Shown here piece after piece: positions 15,254 to 22,755 of a DNA stretch of 34,137 bases. The notes beneath the pieces are model-generated. The model worked only from the letters and a program-made list of their open reading frames with translations. It did no database searches and was not told the DNA's origin. Made by a program: the position numbers and the translations under genes. The DNA is from Spirochaetota bacterium (GTDB taxonomy: Bacteria > Spirochaetota > UBA4802 > JAFGDQ01): NCBI GenBank assembly GCA_016932015.1, contig JAFGDQ010000026.1, positions 1 through 34,137 on the forward strand. The letters run 5' to 3'. Numbering within the stretch: position 1 is the stretch's first letter; each line of letters begins with the position of its first letter.

Positions 15254-16337
15254 CAAGCCTGGCCCCGTCAATAAGATCCTTTATCATAATATTTTCTTTT
15301 CTGGTATGCACGTCTCTCATTCCTATTGACAGGTTTACAGCTTTTATTCCAGCTTTATTCAGCACATTAGTATCGCTGCCGCCTCCGGACGCTTCATAAA
15401 CCGGTTTTATTTTTATTTTTTTCATTGAGTCGCTTAATAGCCTGATAAGCTTATCATCAGGTTTAATGGAATAGCCAGAATATTCGAGGCGCTTATTAAT
15501 AGAAATTTTACCTTTATATTTTTTAGTTACAGTTCTTGCAGTATTCTCCATTTCCTTTTCAACAGCTTTTAATTTCTGCCTATCCATTGAGCGCACTTCA
15601 AGAGCAATTGAGGTATCCTCAGCAACTATATTGGTTGCTTTCCCTCCGGAAATCATACCGACATTTGCCGTTGTCTCCTCATCGATTCTGCCATGCGGTA
15701 TGCTGCTTATTATTTCCGAAGCAATCCGAATTGCGCTTATTCCCTTTTCAGGAGCTATGCCTGCATGTGCTGCTTTTCCTTTAATTTGAATATCATAAGT
15801 TATCTGAAATGGAGCTTTTATCATAACTCTCCCTATTCCCCCGTTGCTGTCAAAAACAAATCCTGCTTTGGACTGCAGTAAGGATACGTCAAACCCTTTA
15901 ACTCCGTGCAGTCCGGTCTCCTCCGCACAGGTTAGCAGAAACTCGACAGTACCGTGCACGGCATTATTCTCTTTTAAACAGGCTATAACTTCAAGAAAAA
16001 CAGCTATGGCAGCCTTATCATCAGCCCCTAAAATGGTGGTTCCGTCTGACGTTATCTTCGTATCTGAAATAACAGGTTTTACATTTTCACATGGAATTAC
16101 AGTATCCATGTGTCCGGAAAAAAGCAGCGGCATAGTCTGTAAATTTCCTTTTAAACGTATCAGCAGGTTAAATGAATCCCCGCATTTATATTTATAATAC
16201 TCAACATCATCCTTATATTTACTTATGACATTAATTATATATTCTATGACCTTTTCCTCTTTCCAGCTGGGAGAAGGTATCCTTACAAGATCAATAAAGT
16301 AATCTATTAATCTATCTCTGTTGATATTAATCTGCAT
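15228..16337 (-). CDS. M20 family metallopeptidase (PepT-like)
   Basis: A cytoplasmic di-zinc peptidase/deacylase of 369 aa. The metal and catalytic motifs are SGHMDTV (His76, Asp78), GADDKAA (Asp106), CAEETG (catalytic Glu139, Glu140), FDSNG (Asp163) and MRDVHTRKE near the C terminus. The dimerisation lid domain (about 175-285, GKAAHAG) is present. Its layout matches the PepT/PepT-like tripeptidase group; substrate not determined by sequence. The start is supported by AGGAG eight bases upstream. It is the last gene of the minus-strand run, 34 bases after the nucleotidyltransferase fusion, and its 3' end forms the hairpin at 15216-15253. Confidence 0.9.
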   Translation of the reverse strand: MQININRDRLIDYFIDLVRIPSPSWKEEKVIEYIINVISKYKDDVEYYKYKCGDSFNLLIRLKGNLQTMPLLFSGHMDTVIPCENVKPVISDTKITSDGTTILGADDKAAIAVFLEVIACLKENNAVHGTVEFLLTCAEETGLHGVKGFDVSLLQSKAGFVFDSNGGIGRVMIKAPFQITYDIQIKGKAAHAGIAPEKGISAIRIASEIISSIPHGRIDEETTANVGMISGGKATNIVAEDTSIALEVRSMDRQKLKAVEKEMENTARTVTKKYKGKISINKRLEYSGYSIKPDDKLIRLLSDSMKKIKIKPVYEASGGGSDTNVLNKAGIKAVNLSIGMRDVHTRKENIMIKDLIDGARLVYAIIRTV

Positions 16338-16371
16338 TAAACAGTCTCCTGAAACATTAAATGTTGAAATA

Positions 16372-18864
16372 TTATTTGATTGTTGATTTATATTTTTTTA
16401 TTTTGAGAGTAAATTCATCCAGAATTTTTGTTCTGCTTTCAATTGTATCTCCTTCGGCATAAAGATGAATTAAAGGCTGTGTAGCATCCGGAAGTATCAG
16501 AATCCAGCTGTCGGTTTTATTAATTCTGATTCCATCGATCATTTCAATTTTATCTTTATCAATATTACTTGTAATAGTTCTCATAACTCCGGCTTTATCA
16601 TTTGTATTGCACGGTATTGAGATTTTATAAAGATTGCTATTCGGCAGTTTTTCCCTGACTTCGTATAATGTACTGTTCTCAAGTGTAATGAACTCAAGAA
16701 TAGTCAGGAATGTTATCATAGGATCATAATCACGTTCCAGATACGGATACCTTCCCATTGCGCTCTTCTGAAAAATATCATCCAGTGCGTCCGGAGTTCT
16801 CATCTTGGTGCTTACGCGAATAATCCGGCCGTCATATCCTTTTGCAATTTTTTCGATAATCCTTGAAGACGTAACAGGTATATTCAAAATTTTTTCATTT
16901 TTATATTTAAAATAATAAAGACAAAGTAATGCGCTTATTTCGTCACTTGTTAATATATTCCCATTTTCATCTATTATTGTAAGATACTCCCCATGAGGCC
17001 CGATAATCACTCCAATCTCGCGATTGGTTTTGCACATATTAACTATATTATTAACTGCTTTTCTTGTTTCAGATTTTAACTCCTCTTCACTCGCAAATTC
17101 CTTCATCTGCCCTCTTACAACCATCACATTACAGCCGAATCCTGAAAGCAATTCCGGAAATATTTTTGAAGCAGCTCCGTTTGAACAGTCTACGATAACT
17201 TCCCACGCACGATCAGTAAGCAGGTCAGCATTAATTCTTCTTTTTGCTCCCAGCACATATGCTTCTACATTATAAATCGGATAATTAATCCGTCCTACTT
17301 CAAAAGCATCTTTTCTGGGATAATCCCCTCTGAAAAATATATTTTCAATTTTCTTTTCTTCTTTTATCGATATCTGAAAACCGAGTTTATTATATATTTT
17401 AATCTGAGTATACTGAAGGCCGGCCAGAGGAAGCTTCTGAACATATATGCCCAGGTCAGCGTTAACAAATTTCACTGAAAACTTATTTAGCGGAATTGCT
17501 TCAATATCCATGTCATATACATTAATGCCCATGGAAAGAAGGCCGGATATAATTGACCACTTTATCAGCCTGGATGCAAGTGTGGCATCCCTGCTTATTA
17601 CAACTTTACTGTCTTTTTCGAGAAATGCTCCCAGGGCGGATCCGACTTTTGCGGCAAATTCAGGGGTAATTTTGATATTGAACGGGCCTGTAATCCCTTC
17701 CTGGCTGAACAGCGTTTTCTGTTCAGAATGCGCCCAGATAATATCTTCAGATAATTTTGTTCCTTCCCCAATAATCTTGTGAGGCCAGACCCTGACATTC
17801 GGACGGATTTCAGCTCCTTTACCTATTTCACAATCATCACTTATAACAGAACCCTCATAAATAGCTACGCCCTCTTCCAGAACGCATCGTTTACCGACAA
17901 TAGCTCCGCGCAGCTCGCTTCTGGGTCCGACATGTGTGCTGTGAAGCACTAAACTTCTTCTTACAGAGGCCCCTGAATCGATTACACAGTTATCACCAAT
18001 AACTGAATAATCCGATATTTCGGCACCGGCTTTGACTCTTACGAAATTCCCGATAAACACAGGCCCATTAATCTTTGCTTCTTCTGAAATATATACATTA
18101 TGGCCTGCCCAGACATTTTCTTTTATCCGCTTTCCCGGAAAATCAATCTTCACTATTCCTTTTAATACATCAATATGCGTGTTTCTGTAGGATTCAATAT
18201 TTCCGACATCACTCCAGTAATCGTCTGAAATATAGCCGTAAAGAGGTACTTTCTTTTTTTGCAGTTCAGGAAATATATCAAAAGAAAAGTCAAAATTGAT
18301 TCCCGGTGGTATATGTTCCCTGAAAATCTTAGGTTCAATAATATATGTTCCGGTATTTACTGTATCTGAAAATACCTGGCTCCAGTCAGGTTTTTCCAGA
18401 AATTTTTCTATTTTACCGTCTTCAGAGGTTATTACTATGCCGTAATCGGTAGGCCTTTCAACTCGTGTCAGTACAATTGTTAACAGGGATTTTTTCTGTT
18501 TATGAAATCCTAATATTGTTGTAAAATCAAAATCAATCAATCCGTCTCCGCTGGTTATTATGTACGTATCATCAGGATTTCCGACAGCATATTTTACACC
18601 TCCGGCCGTTCCTAACGGTTCCTCCTCCACTGAATATGTGATATTAACATCCCACTCCGATCCGTCTCCGAAATAATTCTGAACATTCTCCGGAAGATAA
18701 TACAATGTCATAATGATGTCTTTGATACCGTGTTTTTTCAGCAGATTGATGGTGTGTTCCAGAAGAGGCTTGTTAATTACAGGCACCATAGGTTTTGGAC
18801 GACCGGATGTAAGAGGCCTTAATCGTGTTCCATGGCCTCCTGCCATTATTACTGCTTTGACCAT
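16372..18864 (-). CDS. Sugar nucleotidyltransferase / phosphomannomutase-like fusion
   Basis: An 830-aa fusion. Residues 1-235 are a nucleotidyltransferase: VIMAGGHGTRLRPLT (5-19), KPMVPV, GTAGGVKY, TSGDGLIDFD and EKPDWSQVFSDTVNTGTYI, the features that activate a hexose-1-phosphate to an NDP-sugar. Residues about 250-375 are left-handed beta-helix hexapeptide repeats. Residues about 385-830 align with phosphohexomutases in the known mannose-1-phosphate guanylyltransferase/phosphomannomutase fusion family, but the phosphoserine loop reads VQKLPLAG, the DGDxDR metal loop reads GPHGEYLTIIDE and the sugar-binding GExSGH loop reads YPYLERDYDP. The mutase half therefore looks inactive and may be regulatory. 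AGGA lies seven bases before the ATG. It probably supplies sugars for surface polysaccharide. Confidence 0.88.
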   Translation of the reverse strand: MVKAVIMAGGHGTRLRPLTSGRPKPMVPVINKPLLEHTINLLKKHGIKDIIMTLYYLPENVQNYFGDGSEWDVNITYSVEEEPLGTAGGVKYAVGNPDDTYIITSGDGLIDFDFTTILGFHKQKKSLLTIVLTRVERPTDYGIVITSEDGKIEKFLEKPDWSQVFSDTVNTGTYIIEPKIFREHIPPGINFDFSFDIFPELQKKKVPLYGYISDDYWSDVGNIESYRNTHIDVLKGIVKIDFPGKRIKENVWAGHNVYISEEAKINGPVFIGNFVRVKAGAEISDYSVIGDNCVIDSGASVRRSLVLHSTHVGPRSELRGAIVGKRCVLEEGVAIYEGSVISDDCEIGKGAEIRPNVRVWPHKIIGEGTKLSEDIIWAHSEQKTLFSQEGITGPFNIKITPEFAAKVGSALGAFLEKDSKVVISRDATLASRLIKWSIISGLLSMGINVYDMDIEAIPLNKFSVKFVNADLGIYVQKLPLAGLQYTQIKIYNKLGFQISIKEEKKIENIFFRGDYPRKDAFEVGRINYPIYNVEAYVLGAKRRINADLLTDRAWEVIVDCSNGAASKIFPELLSGFGCNVMVVRGQMKEFASEEELKSETRKAVNNIVNMCKTNREIGVIIGPHGEYLTIIDENGNILTSDEISALLCLYYFKYKNEKILNIPVTSSRIIEKIAKGYDGRIIRVSTKMRTPDALDDIFQKSAMGRYPYLERDYDPMITFLTILEFITLENSTLYEVREKLPNSNLYKISIPCNTNDKAGVMRTITSNIDKDKIEMIDGIRINKTDSWILILPDATQPLIHLYAEGDTIESRTKILDEFTLKIKKYKSTIK

Positions 18865-18949
18865 TGCATATCCTGATTGTGTAAAATTTTATTACCTGAA
18901 AATAATGTACTGTACTGCGGTAAAAATATATTACTAATCAGCCGGATTT

Positions 18950-19876
18950 TCAGCCTGTTGTCTGAAGACTCAATATTTTATGATCATCAAGAATTTTTCC
19001 GCGTTTTAACTTGTGCCTGAAATTTGTAGTGGTATCATTCATAATTTTTTCAATATAGGCTATATTTCTTTCGATTGATTCCATATACAAATTATTAAAG
19101 ATATCATATCTTTTTGTAAAGTGGTACTCTGCATAAACATATACTTTACTGAACGAGTTATTCAATCTCTTTTTAATTGTCTCATATAATTTCCAGGTGC
19201 TTTTTATTATGTCAAATTCGGTTGAATAACCCGGAAGTCCGGCTTCCTTCATTTCATTGTATAAAAACAGCAGCTTTTCAAGATATTCTCTGTCCGACAT
19301 TTGTCCCAGTATATCGGCCGATCCAAGTATCATTCCAGCGGTTTTTTCCTCCTCCGAGGAGAACGGTATTGTATTAAGGCTGGTTTTGATTTCCGTACAC
19401 CTTATCATCTTTGAAATGGCATCTAAGTCTTCCCTGCTTACTGAAAAATTATTCATATTTTTCATAAGGAAAGCAATACTTCTGCCTATGTGATTGGCAG
19501 TATATTTTGCACCGGTTCCGTCACTGTCCCATTTTTCCTGTATATAACCCGTATCATGAAACAGACTCGCTCTCAACAGATTTAAAGCAAGTCCGACATC
19601 CATTTTTGCACCTGTATAATTATATCCGTCCAGAAGACGGGCAGATGCCAGTAACACGTCCATTGTGTGAAACAGGTCATGGTATCTTGTATTACATGCA
19701 TTATATCCGGTATACTTACCGGTAAAAAGCGCTTTTATCTTTTTATAGCTATCTTTTAATTCTTTGAAATCTTTTTCGTTATAATGAGAAATGAATATTT
19801 CCCTGACAGTGGAAAATACAGCCCGCGTATTTCTTGCATCAACTAAATTTGATAGATTTTTAGTTCTTGTTTTCAT
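18950..19876 (-). CDS. HD-domain phosphohydrolase resembling class I cyclic-nucleotide phosphodiesterases
   Basis: A 308-aa cytoplasmic HD protein. The metal residues appear in the order of class I PDEs: RYHDLFHTMDV (His66, His70), SLFHDTGY (His107, Asp108), HIGRSI (His129) and a distal SADILGQMSD (Asp188). The H-x3-H spacing followed by MDV resembles the PDE signature HNxxHAxDV more than HD-GYP or relA-type domains. Reaction is probably phosphodiester or phosphate-ester hydrolysis; substrate unknown. The C-terminal part (200-308) is helical. It lies in the minus-strand run 85 bases before the nucleotidyltransferase fusion and 207 bases after the PgeF gene. The 207-base gap contains only AT-rich sequence and a short direct repeat of ATTCCGGT near 20022 and 20035. 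Confidence 0.8.
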   Translation of the reverse strand: MKTRTKNLSNLVDARNTRAVFSTVREIFISHYNEKDFKELKDSYKKIKALFTGKYTGYNACNTRYHDLFHTMDVLLASARLLDGYNYTGAKMDVGLALNLLRASLFHDTGYIQEKWDSDGTGAKYTANHIGRSIAFLMKNMNNFSVSREDLDAISKMIRCTEIKTSLNTIPFSSEEEKTAGMILGSADILGQMSDREYLEKLLFLYNEMKEAGLPGYSTEFDIIKSTWKLYETIKKRLNNSFSKVYVYAEYHFTKRYDIFNNLYMESIERNIAYIEKIMNDTTTNFRHKLKRGKILDDHKILSLQTTG

Positions 19877-20083
19877 AATTCAATATATAAATTCCTTATG
19901 AGCATTCATGAGCACCCGGAAAATATAAATGAAACAGTTAATAGAATATTTAAATTACCTGATGTTTAATATCAAGCAATTAATTTGAATAAAATTTCCC
20001 GGTACAAAATCTCTTATTTTCATTCCGGTTATGAATTCCGGTCATATTGCGGAAGAAAGGACAAGAATACTGAAACAGTGATT

Positions 20084-20821
20084 TTATTGGCTACTGTTTT
20101 TTATATATCCGAAATTTAAATTTCTGCCTGAATCACCTCTTCTGTATGAAAAAAAATCATAACTATTAAATGTACTGACAGCAGAATTATAAATATTCTG
20201 CCCTAAAACACCCTCTTCAAGCAGAGATCTCTCAATATTCGTCCATAAATTCAGGTAAATATTCCCGTTTTTAATTTCTTTATCGATTGGAAAGAAATCC
20301 GCTACATCTGCATTGACATTATAATTTTGGGGACCAATGGACGGCAGAATAAAAGCATAAATATTTCTGCTTTCAGACCTGTAAACACGTTGCATTTCCC
20401 TTATCATTTTGCCTGTAATATTCTGCCTGCAGCCTCTCCAGCCGGCATGGACAGCTCCAATAACCTTTCTTTCATTATCATACGCAAATACAGGAACACA
20501 GTCAGCTGTCCTTATAATAAGGCATAATCCGGAAATATCCGTAATAATTCCGTCTGCTTCCGGAAAGGTATCAGATTGTTTACCCGGGACTTCATCAATA
20601 ATAATAATGGAATCTCCATGCACCTGATCCAGAATAAATATTTTCGGGGAGTCAATATTTAAAATTTTACTTAAATGCCTGATTTCATTATGTTTAATAC
20701 TGTTCAGATTCTCAATGCTGTAATCAACATTATTCACTTCGCAGCCGACTGTTCCGATATTCAGCGGCAGAAATGTGTTCCACTGAAAAACGCTGTTTCC
20801 ATTTTTCCTAAAATCTGTCAT
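20084..20821 (-). CDS. pgeF: PgeF/YfiH laccase-domain protein
   Basis: A member of the cytoplasmic multicopper-fold family called PgeF, YfiH or YlmD. Signature residues are QVHGD (His68), RTADCVPV (Cys108) and AVHAGWRGC (His125), the zinc/copper ligands, plus SYRRGDSGRNLNFGYI at the end. E. coli PgeF removes L-Ser mis-incorporated in place of L-Ala in peptidoglycan precursors; homologues also act as purine nucleoside phosphorylase/adenosine deaminase. Length (245 aa) is normal. The usual Cys after GPxIG is replaced (SIGPQNY), which does not affect the metal site. No clear ribosome binding site precedes the ATG. It lies 78 bases behind an unknown gene in the same run. Confidence 0.9.
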   Translation of the reverse strand: MTDFRKNGNSVFQWNTFLPLNIGTVGCEVNNVDYSIENLNSIKHNEIRHLSKILNIDSPKIFILDQVHGDSIIIIDEVPGKQSDTFPEADGIITDISGLCLIIRTADCVPVFAYDNERKVIGAVHAGWRGCRQNITGKMIREMQRVYRSESRNIYAFILPSIGPQNYNVNADVADFFPIDKEIKNGNIYLNLWTNIERSLLEEGVLGQNIYNSAVSTFNSYDFFSYRRGDSGRNLNFGYIKNSSQ

Positions 20822-20899
20822 TTTGATAGTTTATATTTTTGTATAATTGTGACAAAATTTAAACATTAAAATCAGTATTCATGATGCAGACTTATAGAA

Positions 20900-21553
20900 T
20901 TAATAACCAAGTCTTGAATAGTAAAAAGAAATATCAGACAATTTGTGTAATATGCTTCCGGTTTGTGTATTATCTGTTCTTATGAAAAATTTTTCAATTC
21001 TATCTTCAGTTGAAAAAGAAATTGTTGATAATACATACCATAAAGAAGGAATACCGGATTTTCCGGCATTTTCATCGTAGATGTTTATATGTTCGTTGTA
21101 ATAATTACTTAAAGCATACGTTAATATTTTTGAGTAATTATCAAATTTAATGTCATCAGAATGAAACAAAATTCTGCTGTGCATATACAAAACCAGCATT
21201 TTTTCATTTGCCACATAAATGCCGGCCAGTTCAATTCCGTTAATTTCAATATGCCTTGGCTGTAATACTACGGACGCAATTTTCAGCAAGTCATCCTCAT
21301 AAGGGTATAATGAAAGCATGAATCTTACAGTATCGGCATTATTTAACACCGACCTGCTTCCGGGAATAACTTCTTCCGGTGAAAGTATATCAATAATATG
21401 GCCGTTTTTCTTAAAATAATCCTTTCTGAAAAGTGTACGATTACCGGTATTTTTCAAATCGTAGTAAATTTCATCCTCAATATCTTCCAGGGAATTTAAA
21501 TATTCCGAGTTATGAGTCAGGTATCTGCTGTTGTTATATGTATCTTTTTGCAT
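20900..21553 (-). CDS. Hypothetical protein, 217 aa
   Basis: Unrecognised soluble protein without signal peptide or membrane segment. The N-terminal 60 residues are acidic and helical; residues about 65-140 look alpha/beta (DTVRFMLSLYPYEDDLLKIASVVL, HIEINGIELAGIYV, KMLVLYMHSRILF). It lies 34 bases after the 333-aa unknown and two genes after the CheW-LysM protein, so the three are likely expressed together and could form one functional unit. A short inverted repeat (AGACTT/AAGTCT at 20888-20893 and 20909-20914) brackets its stop codon. No ribosome binding site is evident before the ATG. Function unknown. Confidence 0.75.
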   Translation of the reverse strand: MQKDTYNNSRYLTHNSEYLNSLEDIEDEIYYDLKNTGNRTLFRKDYFKKNGHIIDILSPEEVIPGSRSVLNNADTVRFMLSLYPYEDDLLKIASVVLQPRHIEINGIELAGIYVANEKMLVLYMHSRILFHSDDIKFDNYSKILTYALSNYYNEHINIYDENAGKSGIPSLWYVLSTISFSTEDRIEKFFIRTDNTQTGSILHKLSDISFYYSRLGY

Positions 21554-21587
21554 TATTAAATTCTTATTTGCTGTTGTGATATTATAA

Positions 21588-22589
21588 TTATCTGTAATTG
21601 ATCCCGGTGCTGATTAGATCCATCTTCTGAAGAAGATAACACATTAAATATTCCTCAATTGTCTTATGCGGTCCGGAAAGACTTGATTTGGCCCTGAATT
21701 TCGCATTACTTTTCCGGTCTGAAAATGAACGGTACAATTCCCTTGGGTCACTGATGTCATATTCCGGATATATACGGTTATCTCCGATAATTCTTTCAAC
21801 ATCTTTTTTTGAAATAACGTATTTATTTAACCTGCTCATTTCATCCCGTATTTTTACTGTTTCTTCATAGCAGAGGCCGAAAATAAATTCTTCAATGGAT
21901 TCAACTTCTTCGTCAGATAATTCATCCCTCTGGAGGAACTCAAAAAAAGAAGGTTCAATATATTCAGTAAGCTTGAAAAGCTCGGAAAAACCGAGCATAG
22001 TACCGAAAATAGGTGTAAGAGCGCCTCTTGCACGCCAGATAGTTATTAAAATAGGCGCGAATTCCTTTACCCCATGATCAAGGCGGTATTCCCAGATATT
22101 TGCAAGCAAATAACCTGCCTTTATTTTTATTTCTTTATCTAAATTCTTATCTTCAATAATGGACAGGAAGACTTCCTCTGCCATAAGAGTAAATACAATT
22201 TTATTTATAATATCCTTTAATTTTCCGTATAATAACTTAAGCTCTGGTATTTCCATCAAGACATAAAAGAGCATGAAGAAAAAATTTATCTTGGCAATTA
22301 AAAACGCATTCCCTAAAAGAGCTTTGGTCGGCATATGAAAGCGCAGATCGAGCTGTTCCTCCCTGCATAGAGAATAAACAAGTGTTTCTGCGCTCCTCTT
22401 GACAGAACCAAGATACTGATCTTCCAAAATAGACGGGTATAATGAAATGGAGCTGGCAAGCTGCTGAAGAGATGTCAGGTTGTTTTCAATTTGTTCAAGT
22501 TCATCAATCCTGCCCTGAAGTTTCAATGTTTCACGCAGCTTGTTTATTATTTCAATTTCTTCTTCTGAAAAAAGTATTATTTGCTTCAT
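21588..22589 (-). CDS. Hypothetical helical protein, 333 aa
   Basis: Unrecognised, largely alpha-helical protein. Residues 8-50 form a probable coiled coil (EEEIEIINKLRETLKLQGRI and on). Two hydrophobic stretches, about 93-114 (NAFLIAKINFFFMLFYVLM) and 195-208, could be buried helices or membrane contacts; there is no signal peptide. The start lies just downstream of a GC-rich palindrome (22602-22622). It follows the CheW-LysM gene on the same strand with a 166-base gap and precedes another unknown by 34 bases. I have a vague impression of similar proteins in spirochaetes, which I cannot verify. Function unknown. Confidence 0.75.
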   Translation of the reverse strand: MKQIILFSEEEIEIINKLRETLKLQGRIDELEQIENNLTSLQQLASSISLYPSILEDQYLGSVKRSAETLVYSLCREEQLDLRFHMPTKALLGNAFLIAKINFFFMLFYVLMEIPELKLLYGKLKDIINKIVFTLMAEEVFLSIIEDKNLDKEIKIKAGYLLANIWEYRLDHGVKEFAPILITIWRARGALTPIFGTMLGFSELFKLTEYIEPSFFEFLQRDELSDEEVESIEEFIFGLCYEETVKIRDEMSRLNKYVISKKDVERIIGDNRIYPEYDISDPRELYRSFSDRKSNAKFRAKSSLSGPHKTIEEYLMCYLLQKMDLISTGINYR

Positions 22590-22601
22590 TAGTTAATATA
22601 T

Positions 22602-22622
22602 TGCCGGTTATTATAGCCGGCA
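22602..22622 (-). promoter_or_regulatory. Palindrome around a -10-like box upstream of the 333-aa unknown gene
   Basis: TGCCGG (22602-22607) and CCGGCA (22617-22622) flank a 9-base centre that reads TATAAT on the minus strand (22610-22615). The hairpin starts 13 bases before the start codon. No convincing -35 box and no U tract, so either an operator over a promoter or an mRNA hairpin. Confidence 0.4.
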
Positions 22623-22755
22623 GTTATTTCCTCAATTTCAAAATTCCTGTTTCAACACTTTATTTTTGATTTAGCACTTAAATAAAACACTAAATAATCA
22701 GAAAAAATATTCAAGAATAATTTTACCTTTGCTGTATAATACTATCAGATAATGT

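Noticed and set aside
20073..20099. Seven-base inverted repeat around the PgeF stop codon
   Set aside because: Short arms with a 13-base loop and no T run; close to chance expectation.
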